This document shows positions 23,126-36,100 of a DNA stretch of 64,000 nucleotides, one piece after another; the first letter of the stretch is position 1, and each line of letters opens with the position of its first letter. The notes under the pieces were generated by a model. It had not been told where the DNA came from, did no database searches, and saw nothing but the letters and a program-made list of their open reading frames with translations. The translations under genes were made by a program, and so were the position numbers. Source of the stretch: Amoebophrya sp. A120 (Eukaryota; Sar; Dinophyceae; Syndiniales; Amoebophryaceae); assembly GCA_905178155.1 (NCBI GenBank), contig CAJINV010000002.1:1609216-1673215 (forward strand), given 5' to 3'.

Positions 23126-24382
23126 GTTGTATTTTTCTGGTGCTGCAACAAACCGAAGGATTATCTGCGGTGAGAAAGAAATTAAAGTTAAACAGATTGA
23201 AACTGAGATTGACTCATCAAAAAATAAAGCTAGCGTTACTGCTGTTTTATGCTACTTACTCGTGTTCTTTAATTCTGTCGCGCGATTGAATATGAAGTTG
23301 AACTGCTTTAGTCGAAAGCGAAAAGACACTATGGAAATAAGCCTGTTCATTTTGGTGAAAACAGATATCCATCAAAATTTTTATCCCGGCTGACGCAACA
23401 TGGTTCTCACGCCAAATGAAATTTCATCGACCTGGAACAACGTTCACATGATCTTGCATTTGCGGAGCTTTGTCGGCTTGGAACCTTCGCAGCGGGGCGT
23501 TCGAACGACCACCCGGAGGAGCTTCGAAGTTTTTATGTGTGATTCTTATGTGGATGTGAAAAAGATTTTGTGCTTTCAATATTCTGGATCAACAATACAG
23601 CGTATGCTGCATGAGAGACGTGTCTGGCAATGCGGGTAAAAACTAGTACATCATTATTTTCATTTGCGGGGGTACATTTGCATTTTGATTTTTGACCTCA
23701 ACTTTTCTTCATAATCGTACATAAAGTTTTTCTCGTCGGTGTGAATTAGTTTTATTCATCATTTCTACTTGACTGTATACCAGCAGCAGCACACAATTTC
23801 TACCAGCAACACGCACTAGATTGCGCACTGCGATTTGGTAAAAGTTGGTGATGCCACAGTTGTGTTTCGCTTATTTGGAAAATGTTAATAGGTGTTAATA
23901 ATCTGGATGGCAACAGCCTCCGTTTTTATCGTATTGGGGTTGTATCGGTTGAGTTTGAAACTTTTATGCATAGGATTACTCGTCTTGCGCTCAAGCGTAT
24001 TCTTGGAATGATCGGTGGTATTTCCGTATAAGAATACTGGCATTTTGTTCTAAACATGATCGTACAAATGTTTCACCTTGTCATTTTACATCAAATGTGT
24101 TTGAGTTGCTTCGAATAGTATTGGTTTTAAGCTGAACAAGTTATGGTGATCTGTTGCTACTCTTGTCAATATTTGTTGAAACTTTTGCTAATTAGATGAA
24201 ATTCAAGTCGGAATAAACTTCCCGTTGCTATTTGAGAAAAAAAGGAAAAGCTGTGCTTTTGTACGATTGAAAAAATGATTTCAGTTGTCGTTGCTATTTG
24301 AGGTCTATTTACAAAACTTTTCGTTGCTCCAAGTTGTACCTGCAGATAATTTTTTGCAGTTTCAGAAGCGGAAGACACGCTT
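23126..24382. other. Intergenic, G3 start to G2 stop
   Basis: About 1.26 kb of AT-rich DNA with no open frame over 100 codons, no introner and no tandem repeat. It should hold the 5' control region of G3 and the 3' UTR of G2. Confidence 0.5.
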
Positions 24383-27300
24383 TTACACCATATCTTCCAC
24401 CACGCTCTTCCCCGGCGCGACCCCCTCCCCGCCATCCGGACTCTGAAAACCCCCGGCGGGCGTTTCTCCACCGTTGGGGGAGTCTAACACTGCGAGTTGC
24501 AGATCCTGGGGGGAGATCTATCCATTTGAAAAACGTCCTCGTCCCAGACTACAAATGGGGATCTCCCAGCACAAATCAATAAGTTTTGGCTGTTGCGCAT
24601 GACAAGCTTTTTGGGTTCATGGCGTAGTTCTGTTTGAGGTAGTGGAGACGCATCACGAATCGATTACCTCATCCTGATTCCAGCATGACAAATTCCCAGA
24701 CAGCATTAGAAAGTGGCCCTTATGGTTCTGCGCATGAGAAATATTTTTAGTTATGCAGCTTTGCATTACAGCTCTGGGGAGGTGGGTACGTTTTTACTGC
24801 GGATAAGATCGGGCTTTTGTTCTCTGGATCGTGGTCACTGGAGTGGAGGTGTAGCGCACCGTTTGCTATGCCTTCATCCCCCAAATCCGCGGCGACGGAC
24901 GTTGCAGATTGGAACCGGTCTAACCGTTTTCCCGCAGTTGCGTCGTCATTCCCTGTTTCTACCTCATTCGGCTCTCCCGCTTCCCCCTCCGCCTCCGCGG
25001 AAGCGTTTTGTTTCGCAAGCATCCCCGCCGCGGCCATTATCGCTAAGAAAGACGGCTTCTTCCGGTTCCTCACCTCGTGACTGGATTCAACGCCGACACT
25101 CAGCGGGACACACATCTATCAAGAGGAAAAACGCCCCCACCCCAGAGCCAAGATGGGCATTTTGCTACACAAACGAACGATTTCTTCGTGTTGCGCATGA
25201 CAAGCTTGGGCTCGTAGAAACAAGCTTGGGCTTCTAGTGTAGTAGTACTAGAGCCGTTTAGCCTGTGTAGCCGCATTTTTACAGAGCGAGTATCGTATCC
25301 TAATTTCCGCATGACAAACTGCCAGACAACATTAGAAAATGATCTTCATGGGGCTACGCATGAGAAATCGATTTGAGGCTTGCAGATTTGCATGACAAGT
25401 TTGGGGTGGGGACATTTTTACACAGGATAACATCTGCTGACTCGGTATCACGTCGATGATTTCCCCCTCAAATTTCTTCGCTAACTCGACATCCGCAGCT
25501 TCTATCAAATGCAAATATGTCTGGGTCAGAAAATTTGTGTTGCTGATACCCGCATTGCAGCATGGCCGCTTCTACGGCATATCAGCATGAGAAGTTTTCC
25601 TCATGTCTTAGCGGATTCATTCGTGATCAGCATTACAAAGTGCCATCCAGCATGACAGAAGACGTGGCCACTGGCATTTTATGCATGACAAATCCTTGCT
25701 GTCCTTCAAATATGGCAATACAAATCATCCGGACCCAGACATATTTGCAATGCATAGCTTCTTCATCGATAGTTTCGCCGGAGAGTTGAATCCGTAGGGG
25801 GACGCCGAAGACGGGGAATTTCTCTTCCCGCTGTTTCACCTCTTCCACCATTTCCTCTAGCGACATTTTCCGCAGCAAAACCTTCTTCTTCGCCTCTTGC
25901 CACTTCTGTGCGGACTGGGAGACCTGCTGCTTTTCCACATCTTTCGCCGCTTCGGACAATTCGTTATCACTTTTTCTTGGTGTCCTCGGTGGGAGAGATC
26001 TCCTGGCGGATAATTGCGAGTACTCCTCTTTGTTGAAAGCAACGGACTCCTGTCTTGAGAACTTCTTCCTCGGTGTCCTGGCGCCAGAGCTGATTCCATC
26101 ATTGTTGTCATCCCCGGTTCCACTGTGGTTGTCGGAATTTTCGCTATCCCGGCTCATGGTCCTGGCTGTGTCGACCGGTACTATTGCGAGCGGGTTGTCA
26201 TCGTTCATCCCATCGTCGTCACTATCCCGATCCTTGTCATAATCTTTCTCCGGAGATGATGCACCACCGCCGAAGAAGGACTCGCTATGCATTGCAAATA
26301 TGTCTGGTGGTCTGGAGATTTCTCATGCCAATGTGCGAATAGCAAAAGCGTACTGCAAAATGCACAGCCAAGCAGGAGAAAGTTCTGAGCTTCTAGGGCG
26401 TCCTATTGCGAATTCAGCATGAGAAACTGCGCTTTTGCATGACAGGCAAGAGGAGCTCTTTGATGAAAGTATGCATGACAGAGCTGAGAGTCATGCCAGA
26501 CAAGCGAGGCAAATCTGGGGAAAATTCCCAGACCCAGATCGATATTTGCAATGGATAATCGGAGAGAAATGTCGACTCCCTTTGCAGCTTCTGCCCAGAA
26601 CTCCTGCCGGATTTCCTGGCGGACTTCGGGGAGAGGATTTTCTTCGCGTTTTATGCAACACAAATTTACCGAACGTTGCACAAGATGCATTACAAATTTT
26701 CCCAACCTACTCTCGTCCATTTGTCATGCCGGATGCAATAGGAGCAGAAGTTTGTCATGCAAGAATGCAATTGTACGTGTGCGGCAAATGATTTGCAGTG
26801 GATACATTCTTCCGCAGCGCTACTCGTTCTTGGAGGTGGAGTAAAGCGTTGTTCGCGTTGATTGCGACGGTTTGGTCGTGGGATTTCACCACTTTCCCCT
26901 TCAGCCACTGCTTTTCGTGATGCACTACAACCTCGTCATCGACTTCGAAGAGCCTTCTGACTTTCGTCAGTTCCACCCGCATGGTTTTTTGTTTCGGGAC
27001 TTTCACATCGGGATGTAAAACCTCCTCCGACACGGTGACAATGTACTCCGCACCTCTGCTATCCAAGGAAAAAACTGTGTAAATGTAACTTTCTTGGAGG
27101 AATACTAGCATCACAAGTTTGCTCTGCATGACACAGAAAACCTGTCATGCGTAGCTAGTACGTGAGATGAACACGTGCGAAAAGTACAGAGCCTCTGACG
27201 GTGCAGATCCAACATGACAAGTGTAAACAGTTTTGCATTTTCTGCATCACAGACTTACACTCACATTCGTTTTGTTCTTGCATATCTACCCTTCGCGTTT

Positions 27301-29149
27301 ACCCTTTCCTTCACGAAGACCGGACCTAGCCAGCCAACCTATCAAATGCAAAAGTGTCTGGGTCTGGAACAAAGCAAGTTGTCATGCTAAATCTGAATCC
27401 TGTAGCAATCTGTGTTGCATGATTACCAAAAGCTGCCCACTTTTGACCTAATCGAAAGGCAGTTTCTCATGCTGGATAGGCATGATAGAACTCTCCCAGA
27501 ATCTGTCATGCTATGTCCTACATACCAGACCTCATGGGTCATGAAAAACCTGCATGACAAGTCTGGCATTCTTCCAGACCCAGACACTTTTGCAATCCAT
27601 ACAACCTGGTCGCCCACGAAAATTTCGCAGCGCTCGTTTTCTCGAAGGGCAATACGAAGCATGGCGAAGGGAACCTAGGTACAATTGGCAATCCGGATTT
27701 TTTGTGATGCAGCTTCGGAAATTGGAATGTGAAAGAATGTTTTTGTCTCATGCAAGAAAAGCCCAAAAGTGTAAAAATGCAAAAAAAAAACAAATTCTAT
27801 ACATTGCTCCTCGTCTGCCTCGCTGCACTCAACCTGGCTGATAACACCACCGAGCAAGTCCCCGTTTTGCTGTCGTGTGCGGTGATTTTCGCGGGGAGGA
27901 ACAAACTGTAGGTTGTCGAATAGTACTCCAGATTTTCTCCGATCTTCAGACACGCCGGTGGTTCGGGGTATTTCACCACGATTTCCTCAATCGATTTCAT
28001 CTCTGCGTCGATATCCATCGTCACTTATGACAATGCACAACCCCCCCTCGTTCTCATTTCTCATGCAAAATGCGTAATTTACGCTTTCGCTCCTGTCACT
28101 ATTACGCATGACAAGTTCTGGCGGCCCAAATAGCACTGCACTCCTGTCCAAATTTGCCATGCAAAACATGTATTCTTGCTGCACTTGTATTGCTGTTCGC
28201 GCAATAGAAATGAGGGAGAGGGGGAGTTGTGCACTTTCATATCGCTTGCTTCAACCTTGACGTGTCCAGAATCGCGCCCTCATCCGGAATGTCGGCATCC
28301 ATGGACTCCATGGAGAAGAACCTCTCCGGCGGCTTCGCTTCCCCCTCCGCCTGCACCGGTGCGCCGACGACCTCCTCCCCTATTGTGAGGAAAAATCCCT
28401 CCGCGTCCCCATATCTGTGATGCTGATTTGTGAGCACAAATCAGCTCTGTCTTGCGTACAAGGCAAATAACGGCACCCATGTGGCGCATTGTGCAGCCAG
28501 TCTGTCATGCGTTTTTGCCTATGTCAGACTTGTTTCTCATGCGCAGCTGCTAGCCGGATAACCAAATGGGCTTAGAATATGCCGACAAGCTCTTGCTGCA
28601 ATACACAGAGCATTTGTGTGCACAAATCCAGCAACACAAATTGTCTTTTGGCTATGGGGTGGCGGTTTTTTTCACTTTGATATCCGCGCCGTCCTCCTCT
28701 TTCAGTTTTTCGTCTTTATCGAACACAAACCCTTCCGCAATCATAAACTGCTGTACATCCTCTCCGTGCCAGATGATCTTTTGCTTCCCCGTTTCCTGTA
28801 TCAAATGCAAAAATGTCTGGGTCTGGAAGATTCCGGGATTTGTCATGCTAGTCCGGCATGACTCTGAGCTCTGTATTGCATGGCCGCAAAGGGCTTCTCT
28901 TGCCTGTCATGCAAAAACGCAGTTTCTCATGCGGAGTACGCAACACTGAACCACGGAAAGCCTTGTCATGCTTGGCAGTGCATTACAGTATGCGCATTTT
29001 TCCCTGACTTGCATCACAAGTTTCCACACCCAGACATTTTTACAGTTGATATCCTGATCCCGGCCTTTGCTCCAGCGCATCTTGCTCTTACCGTCTTTCG
29101 CGAGGCCCTTGATGTTGCCGCCCTTCGGGGTCTTGCAACCGCAATACAT
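24383..29149 (-). CDS. G2: Tudor/SH3-like domain protein, 12 exons
   Basis: Exons: 29051-29149, 28682-28799, 28241-28381, 27802-28026, 27601-27674, 27264-27340, 26804-27074, 26557-26650, 25756-26286, 25429-25503, 24805-25117 and 24383-24519 (stop TAA). The assumed start is MYCGCKTPKGG; upstream sequence stays open for a short way, so the start is uncertain. The middle has small beta-barrel-like segments typical of Tudor/Agenet folds: IGENLEYYSTTYSLFLPAKI, ENERCEIFVGDQVGWLGPVF and VDDEVVVHHEKQWLKGKVV. After residue about 330 it is acidic and Ser-rich (DKDRDSDDDGMNDDN, GARTPRKKFSRQES), with a coiled coil, then a Pro/Gly-rich tail. Such architecture suggests a chromatin or RNA-associated scaffold; that is inference. 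It starts only 160 bp after the G1 stop. Confidence 0.75.
24520..24804 (-). mobile_element. Introner, family B variant (in G2)
   Basis: The ends are ATCCATTTGAAAAACG and CGTTTTTACTGCGGAT, more diverged than other B copies. AGATC flanks both sides. Excision joins PENKSPI to SPQDLQLAV, the last exon. Confidence 0.85.
25118..25428 (-). mobile_element. Introner with D-like left end and B-like right end (in G2)
   Basis: The left end ATCAAGAGGAAAAACGCCCC resembles D. The right end GGGGACATTTTTACACAGGAT is B. ACATCT flanks both sides, so the chimera moved or arose as a unit. It splits PSQQM from CVPLSVGVE. Confidence 0.85.
25504..25755 (-). mobile_element. Introner, family A (in G2)
   Basis: Flanked by a perfect 7-nt repeat AGCTTCT (25497-25503, 25756-25762). 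The join reads ETIDEEAADVELAKK. Confidence 0.93.
26287..26556 (-). mobile_element. Introner, family A (in G2)
   Basis: The left end ATGCATTGCAAATATGTC has an added GGT inside the terminal repeat. The right end reads CCAGATCGATATTTGCAATG. The flanking repeat is weak (TCG). It separates GVDISLRL from ESFFGGGASS. Confidence 0.85.
26651..26803 (-). mobile_element. Introner, unclassified (in G2)
   Basis: A 150-nt interruption with TTTATGCAACAC at left and GATTTGCAGTGGAT at right, plus internal TGTCATGC words. The flanks ATTTTCTTCGC and ATTCTTCCGC are similar but not identical. The join is near ALRKN and PLPEVRQE. Its exact ends are uncertain. Confidence 0.6.
27075..27263 (-). mobile_element. Introner, family F (in G2)
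   Basis: On the coding strand it runs TGTGAGTGTAAG..TTTACACAG, 189 nt. Its 3' 90 nt align with the 3' part of the F copy in G1 (44,342 onward). The frame (RTKR to IFSLDSRGAEY) demands a cut one base before the GT, giving TG..AG. Confidence 0.8.
27341..27600 (-). mobile_element. Introner, family A (in G2)
   Basis: Flanked by CAACCT on both sides. Removing one copy joins FVGDQV to GWLGPVFVKER. Confidence 0.92.
27675..27801 (-). other. GT-AG spliceosomal intron in G2
   Basis: Donor GAGCAAT/GTATAGAA and acceptor TTGTACCTAG/GTTCCC on the minus strand, 127 nt, phase 0. The join reads RQTRSNVPFAMLRIAL. GTGATGC and CTCATGC words are present inside. Confidence 0.75.
28027..28240 (-). mobile_element. 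Introner, family C (in G2)
   Basis: The ends are ATGACAATGCACAACCCC and GTTGTGCACTTTCAT. The flanks GTCACTT and ATCGCTT share only four bases. It splits DTSRLKQ from MDIDAEMKS. Confidence 0.87.
28382..28681 (-). mobile_element. Introner, family D (in G2)
   Basis: The left end ATTGTGAGGAAAAATCCC matches the D copy at 42,915. The right end is TTTTTTTCACTTTGAT. The flanking repeat is unclear, although both sides carry GCGCCG..CCTCC. It splits KEEDGA from EEVVGAPV. Confidence 0.82.
28800..29050 (-). mobile_element. Introner, family A (in G2)
   Basis: Flanked by TCCTG. It joins WSKGRDQ to ETGKQKIIWHG. Confidence 0.9.
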
Positions 29150-29308
29150 GTAGGTGGTGAACGCGGTGGAGATGGCACCTGATTTATTTTGCGGTGGTTT
29201 TTGGTTTTATTTTAGCATCACAAATCGAAACTGTGAATCGGAATAAATTCAGCATGATAACAAAGCAAGTTTCAAGTGAAAAGAGCTTGCCCTGCAATTA
29301 AAGTGGTA
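29150..29308. other. Very short G1-G2 spacer
   Basis: Only about 160 bases separate the G1 stop (TAG) from the proposed G2 start. It is AT-rich with CATCACAA and CATGATAA words. So short a gap fits polycistronic transcription with trans-splicing, as in dinoflagellates, but no splice acceptor can be proven here. Confidence 0.45.
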
Positions 29309-30161
29309 CTATGCAATTAAAAGCAATCGTAAAAAGTAAAAAAAAATACCGAATATCGCGAGCATCATCAGTGTCTGCCACGCGCAGCCGTATTCCGCCG
29401 TCATTGGACACAATATGGTCGCAACACACCCACCCCACTCGACACAGTCGTCTTCTAGTTTCAACCTCCAAATTTCGTTGAACGGACAGGGCTCTGTATT
29501 CCCGCTTTCGACGCTCTGGTCACAGTAAAATTCCCGCTCTTTCGTCCCCTCTCCGCACTGGTTGCTGCAGGCTTTCCAAGGTTTGAATCTCCATTCATTC
29601 ACTTCCACAACGACGTTCTCGCGAATCGCGAACGAGATCATCTGCGCAAATCCGGTGATACAGCTCGCGATGGTGGCCGCAGTGCAGCCCAAGCTGGTGC
29701 TCACCGCGCTGGTCAATCGTGCAGCCAGGGCGGGGCCGCTCGCCGCGGCTTCTACCTGTGCGACGACAGAAGCGGCATTCGTGCCGCTCGCTCGGTATTC
29801 GTAGTTGTAACCAGTTGTGACGGAGGTGGAAAGTTGACGCTTTTCTGCTACTTCTTGCGCCGCTTCTGGGTAAGCACTTGTGCTGCTGTCACCTGCTGCT
29901 ACCAGTGCACCAGCTGCTTCGTATTCGTCTATTTTTTCTTTGAGAACAACAGAGTTAGTCTTTCGAGTCCTTGCAGCCAGATTTTTCCGTGCTTTTTCCG
30001 CTCTGTCCCTGTCTTCCTTCCTGCCTGTGATCGCGGGTGCCATAAGTTTGTAATTCTCCTCAAATTTCTGCTGCTTCTCCGCATCGTCTTCGTGCATTGT
30101 CAATCTTCTCCTTGCGGTTAATCCAGTTCCCCCTGCGTAGTTTAACGCACAGACGACTCCT
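29309..30161 (-). CDS. G1 last exon: TSP1 repeat and C-terminal membrane helix
   Basis: It begins GVVCALNYAGGTGL, then a charged coiled-coil-like stretch (KARKNLAARTRKTN), then a thrombospondin type-1 repeat. The key positions are visible: WKACSNQCGEGTKERE, then YCDQ, PCPFNEIW and CVEWGGC. It ends with a membrane helix (QTLMMLAIFGIFFYFLRLLL), two more residues and a stop. TSP1 repeats before a C-terminal helix are common in alveolate adhesins such as the apicomplexan TRAP family. The cytoplasmic tail here is nearly absent, so direct motor coupling is unlikely. Confidence 0.85.
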
Positions 30162-33100
30162 ATCAAAAGGAAAAATTCCCCCACCCCATATCGAAAACGA
30201 AATTTGCGATGCTGTATTTGAGTACACAAATCGACTTGTAATGCTAGAAGGCCACGAGCCGCAGTCCTGGCCTCGTTTGCAGGCAATTTGTCAACATGCT
30301 GCTCTCCACCTCCAGCTGCCTCCTGTCATGCTGAAGATGCAAGGCTTTCCCACGCCACGCAGCACTACAGTCCACATCTTTTCCCTTCTAGCATGACAGA
30401 GCTGATTTGTGGCCACAAATCTGCATCACAGATTTCCGCTTTGATATGGGGAGGGGGGATTTTTCCTTTTGATAACTCCCTTATCGTCTCCTAAATCAAT
30501 AGTCCCGATGTACACGTAGGACTCCGCGGTGACTTCCCGGGAGCCAGTAGCGCCCTCGATTAAATCCCCCTGTACAGTATCTGCGTTTTCTAAGCTGTAG
30601 AAGCAGACGGTTAATTCACCCTCCGTGTGCGTCCTCGTATCAAAAGGAAAAATCCCCCCTCCCCATACCAAAAAGGGGCACTTTTGAAAATTTGCGATGC
30701 TGATTTGTGGACGCAAATCGTCTCTGTATTGCAAGAAGGCCAATCCAGCGACTCCGCTGCATTATGCAGGCGGTTTGTGATGCTATGGGGACTACAGAGT
30801 GCACATTTGCCATGCTACGCACCTACGTCAAAACCGTTCTACCTCAGCTTGGCATGGGCATGCAGCTCTCTACTGCAAGACAGATCTGATTTGTGTACGC
30901 AAATCCAGCATCAGAAACTTCCTTTTGATATGGGGAGGGGGGATTTTTCCTCTTGATACCTCGTCGTGGTCAATCTGTCCATGCCGAGCAGTTGCTCGGG
31001 TGTGCCGATTATCAAGTGCAAAAGTGTCTGGGTCTGGAAGATTGCCAGGTTTGTCATGCATATTTTGCATGACCCATAATGTCTGTAATGCATGCCCTAG
31101 CATCACAGATTTTTAGAGGGCTTACTATTGCCTATTCCGCATGAGAAATGCCCTCTCCGCGTAGCACGAACTGGAGTCCTCTTTCTGGTCATGCAATACA
31201 AATTTTTTTTGAATCCAGAGACAGCATCACAAGTTTAGAATCTTCCAGACCCAGACATATTTGCATTTGATACCGATCACAATCGCGGGTACATCCGGAT
31301 TCTCTTCAGTCCCCCTTGCAGCTAACGCGGCTAGTGTCGAGCTGTCCAAAGCCATGCCGACGGAAAGAGCGACGACGGAAACCGTGCTGGTCCGAATCAC
31401 TTCTCCCTCTTCCGCAATCTTTTTACACGCGGGAAACTGGTTCCTTTCTCGGATAGAAAGGAACGGCAACGTTGTTGTGGTCGTGGTGGTTTCTGCGACT
31501 GCTGCTGTATCAACAGGGGGCGTTGTGACGGTGTCATCAACAGTAGTTGTTTCAGTACTATCTCCCTCGCCCTCAGTAGAAGTTGTTGTTCCTTCACCCT
31601 CAGTCTGGAGTTGCCTCCTAACCACTGTTCCGGCCGTCGTGGTTGTCGTTGCCGTCGCGGTTGCAAACGCCTTCTGGAACCGAGCCGCGGGAGAGGATAA
31701 TAGCCTATCGACCATCAAAGGACTCATCCAGACCCCATCGTAGCAAATCCTAGTTACTTGGGAGAGTTTCCAGCCTGGGTAATCCCAGAGGGTTGTCGTG
31801 GTTGTGATCGTGCTATCGGCTGCTAGAATTTCCGGATCCATGGTTGTTGTAGTAGTCGCGGTCCTCACTCCGTAGTTGTTCTGCGTTGCGCTACCGACTA
31901 ACTCCTATCAAGTGCAAAAGTGTCTGGGTCTGGAAGAATGCAAGATTTGTCATGCATATTTCTCATGACCCATGATACCTGCAATGCATGCCCTAGCATC
32001 ACAGGTTTTTTGAGGGATTCTTGATGCCCATTCCGCATGACAAATGCCCTCTCCGCGTAGCAAAAATTAGATTCCTTTTGCTGCTCATGCAACACAAATT
32101 TTTTAGACATCGAAACGCAGCATCACAAGTTGCATTCTTCCAGACCCAAACATTTTTACATTTGATAACTCCATCACCTTCGCAATTTCAGCCGGGTCTG
32201 ACGTCATCTCGTAATCTATCAAGTGCAAAAATGGCTGGGTCTGGGACAGTCGGGGCTTGTCATGCACATTTTGCATGACCCGTGAGGTCTGTGATGCTGG
32301 TGCTAGCATCACATATTTTTTGAGAGCTTCTTGATGCTACTTACGCATGAGAAATGCCCTCTCCGCGTGCCAAGAACTGACCCCTCTTGCTGCTCATGCA
32401 ACACAGTTATTTTTAGAATCCGCAGACAGCACTACAAGTTCCGCTATTCCAGACCCAGACCTTTTTGCAATCCATATAATCACGGTAAATGTCATTTCCG
32501 GCTTCATCCACCTGGCCAGACGCCACTAACGGACAGGCGAGGGAAACCATCGTACCAGTGGGAACGGTCGTCGCGGTTAGCGCGGTGGCGCGGTCGGAAT
32601 ACTGTAGTGGCCGTAACGCCAAGTCCGTGATTGGCTTGGTCGGACAGCCAGCGGCGGCGACGCACTGGGGAAGAGGGGCTGTTGGATCTGAGCTCTCTGT
32701 GGAGAGCTTTCGGGTGTTGGAAGATTTGTGTTGCTGCAGATGCCGTAACAACGATTTTGGTTTTGGTTTGGTACTCCTGCTTTCGGAGCCAGAGGAGGAT
32801 GCTGATGAGGAAAACGCGCTCGGCTTCGGAATGTTGTTGAGTTGTTGCTGCGTATTAGCGCTGTCACTCTCGTGTTCCTGCTGCTCTCCCGCAGCAGCAA
32901 TTTCTCCACCTTTGCTGCTCTTATTGTTCACCCGTTCCTGCTTAGTCGGTGACAGTTTCCTTCTTTCCTCCCGCTCCTTCTTCTGCTCTAACTGCCTTTC
33001 CCTTCTACTTCTGAAAGAAATTCCACTACTCCCACTACTCCCCGAAGAACCCACCCAGCCAGTCGCGAACGATTGCACCCACTCCGGGTACCACTCGCCG

Positions 33101-36100
33101 TCGACGCATCTCGCTTCGTGGAAAACATTCGCGGGCGAGGTGTTCGGGACTTCGCAGGCGAAGGTGACCGCTTCTGTCGTCGCCGCTAACCCGATGATCC
33201 TCGGGTCATCGGAAACAGGATGCTCTTCCCAGGTTGAGTATGAAAGTGCACAACTCCCCCTCCCTCTCATCTGTATAATTGCATGAACAGCAATACAAGC
33301 GTCAGCAAGAACACAGGTTTCGCATGACAAATTTGGACAGGCGTGTGGTGCTATTTGGAATGCCAAAACTTGTCATGCAAACAGTGCCAAGAGCCAAGGC
33401 GCAAATTAGGCACTTTGCATGACAAATGAGGGGGAGGGGGAGTTGTGCACTTTCATATCGACACAGTATCACTCAAAGACGGATGGTCGTAGTTGTCGTA
33501 CAGTTGGGGGTAGTGGTAATATTGATTTTGTAAGTGCTCCGGCTGGACGAATAGATTCTCCGCCGCTGCTTGCGCTGTGATTGTGGCTGCGTTATCCTTT
33601 GCTAAAACGGTTAAATGTGGCGGGCCTAGTAGTGGTAAAAAGTTTTGTCTTTCAGCAGTCGACGTGATTGCACCACCGGACCTACTCCCAAACGCGTTCC
33701 GCATGCTTGGATGTGGAAACGACCACCGGGATTCGATGTGCACGTTGTAGGTTGAGGACAACGAGTCTTCATCGAGGGATAGACACGCAAACGGCTCGCA
33801 CCCGTAGCCCGTGAAAGCGATTTGCTTGTCCTGCGGGGACTGCATCGGCCTGTTGTAACCGCTTCCGAGGTTGTTGTTCGGTACGGACCTGGGTAAGGGG
33901 CACATGAACCCGTTTTGCCGCTGCAGCATCAGGAGAGTTGACTGCTCTATCTGCAGTTCTCTTTGCCGCACGACGCTGGTAGATTCGGATTCACCTTCAC
34001 CTCCATCTGGGCTCGACGTACCGGCCTCTGTCAACAGCCCAGAACCATAGTCCGAAACATCCATGGGCTGGTAATTTGCGATGCACATCACATCGCAGAA
34101 AGTCCCCGCGAGAACACCGAAATGTCCGCCGTAGGACTTCAACAAACACTGGTTGAACCCAACATCATATCTCGGATTTGTCAGCGTCGCCCGCACCCTT
34201 CCCGGAATCATGCTCGCGAGATTATCCGCACCGCGGTGATTCGGCGAATACGATTCCGCGTTTTCGCCAGAAAACAAAGCTAAATTCGAGTAATCCGAGA
34301 CAATCCTCGAAGAACTCGTCGCGGTCAAAGCGGGTGTGATTGCGTAGCCGCGTTTCGCCAATGGTGGGCAGGTTGGTAACTCGTAGAACGGCCGATAACG
34401 GAGAGAAAAGTAGTTGAAGATGAAGTCAGACACCACCTCATTCCCGTCCGCAGCGAAGTCCCAGTTTTTGCTATTGTCGTGAATGTAGTACTCTGGGTAA
34501 TGCTCGAGGAACACCTCCCCGGGTGATTTGACTTTGAAAACGTTCGTCACAGAGTCGGACCAAGCGTCAGGGGAAACTGGTGGGTTGGCGGCGATGTAGG
34601 TGTCTAATGCGGTTTTTAACCGTTGGACCAATATGGAAGCGTCAGGATCGAAATCGACAAAGTTGAAAAAATTGTCATGCATACAACGCAACAAGGCACG
34701 AAGTGCCGGTCTTGCGGGGATGGCAAGAGAGGCCAACTGTAAGCCTGTTTGCGGTTTGAGATAGAGCTGCTGAAGTAGCATGACAAAAGCGGAGGTCCTC
34801 TGTGCCTAAACAGCATGACAAATTGGCTTTCGATGCTGCAAAAATTTGTCATGCACCGCTTGAAAACTGGGCTCCAACTTGTATCCATTTTATGCATTAC
34901 AAATCATTTCGACTTTGTCGATTTCGGTTCTGACACTCCCATAACCAACACCCTTTCATTGTTCACCGTGCTGATTATGTCCATGCCCTCCTGCTGGCTT
35001 GTCATCACGTTCTGCACGATGTCGTCAAGCGAATAGTATTTCAGCGTTTCGGCTAACCCCTTGTCTTTGTAAAGCATGTTCCGCAACACTTCGTGTAGGT
35101 CGAAGCTATTGCCCATCGGATCTTTATCGTACGAAAGAAGTGTCTCACTGTACGGATTTTGCAAGTGTTGCATGACAAGTTTGTTTTGCATGACAGAGAA
35201 AACTTGCCATGCGAGGTCCCTAAGGGAAAGCACAGCTAAAAATCGACTGTCTCGCATTTGTAGCAAGACAAACACTTCTGAGATGCATTTTGTGCATTAC
35301 AAGTGTACAGTGAAACAGGTTTTTCCTGCGATAGTCTTTATTGTACCCCACATCCAGCACATCGAGCATCTTCGTGTTGTCCGGTTCTTCCGCATATCAA
35401 ATGCAAATATGTCTGGGTCTGGAGGGTTGCAAGACTTGTCATGCAGATTTTCCATGACCCACACTGCCAGTAATGCATGACGTAGCATCACAGATTTTCA
35501 GACGGCTTCCTGATGCCTAATCCGCACGAGATATGGCCTCTCCGCATAGCACAGACTGGATTCCTTTTGCTGGTCATGCAATACAGATTTTTTTAGAATC
35601 CAGAGATAGCATCACAAGTTGCAACCTTCCAGACGCAGACATATTTGCAATGCATACCGCAGAATGCACCCCCGATTGGTCGAAGATCATCGGGTTCAAA
35701 GTTTTCGGCCGGACTAGTTGGAAGCACCTTCTATCAGTCGGACAGGGACTCAACCCCAGCTCCGATCCGCAGGGTTGCGCGCCGATGTTATTCCCCTGGT
35801 TGTCGTTCCTTTCAAAACTGCCGATTAAAAGTAGTCTGTACTGCTTCGATGGACCGCTGCCGACGATTTCGTAACCACCGCAGAAGGATTGTCGCATGCA
35901 GAAATCCCTTACACAGGCTTTCGTGCCGCTATCCGTATCCAAAAACCCGGCTTGCTGCTTCGCCGACACGTGTAAACAGTAGTGATTCGGGTGCAGAAAG
36001 CCGCTACCGGAATCGGAGCCGAAGCCGAACGAGGAAGAGAGTTGTCTCCTACTTCTTGGTGGTATTAACTGCAAATATGTAGTCTGGAGGGTCTGGTGCC

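Noticed and set aside
31500-31680. Independent plus-strand Val/Ser-rich ORF
   Set aside because: It is the antisense of Thr-rich coding sequence in G1.
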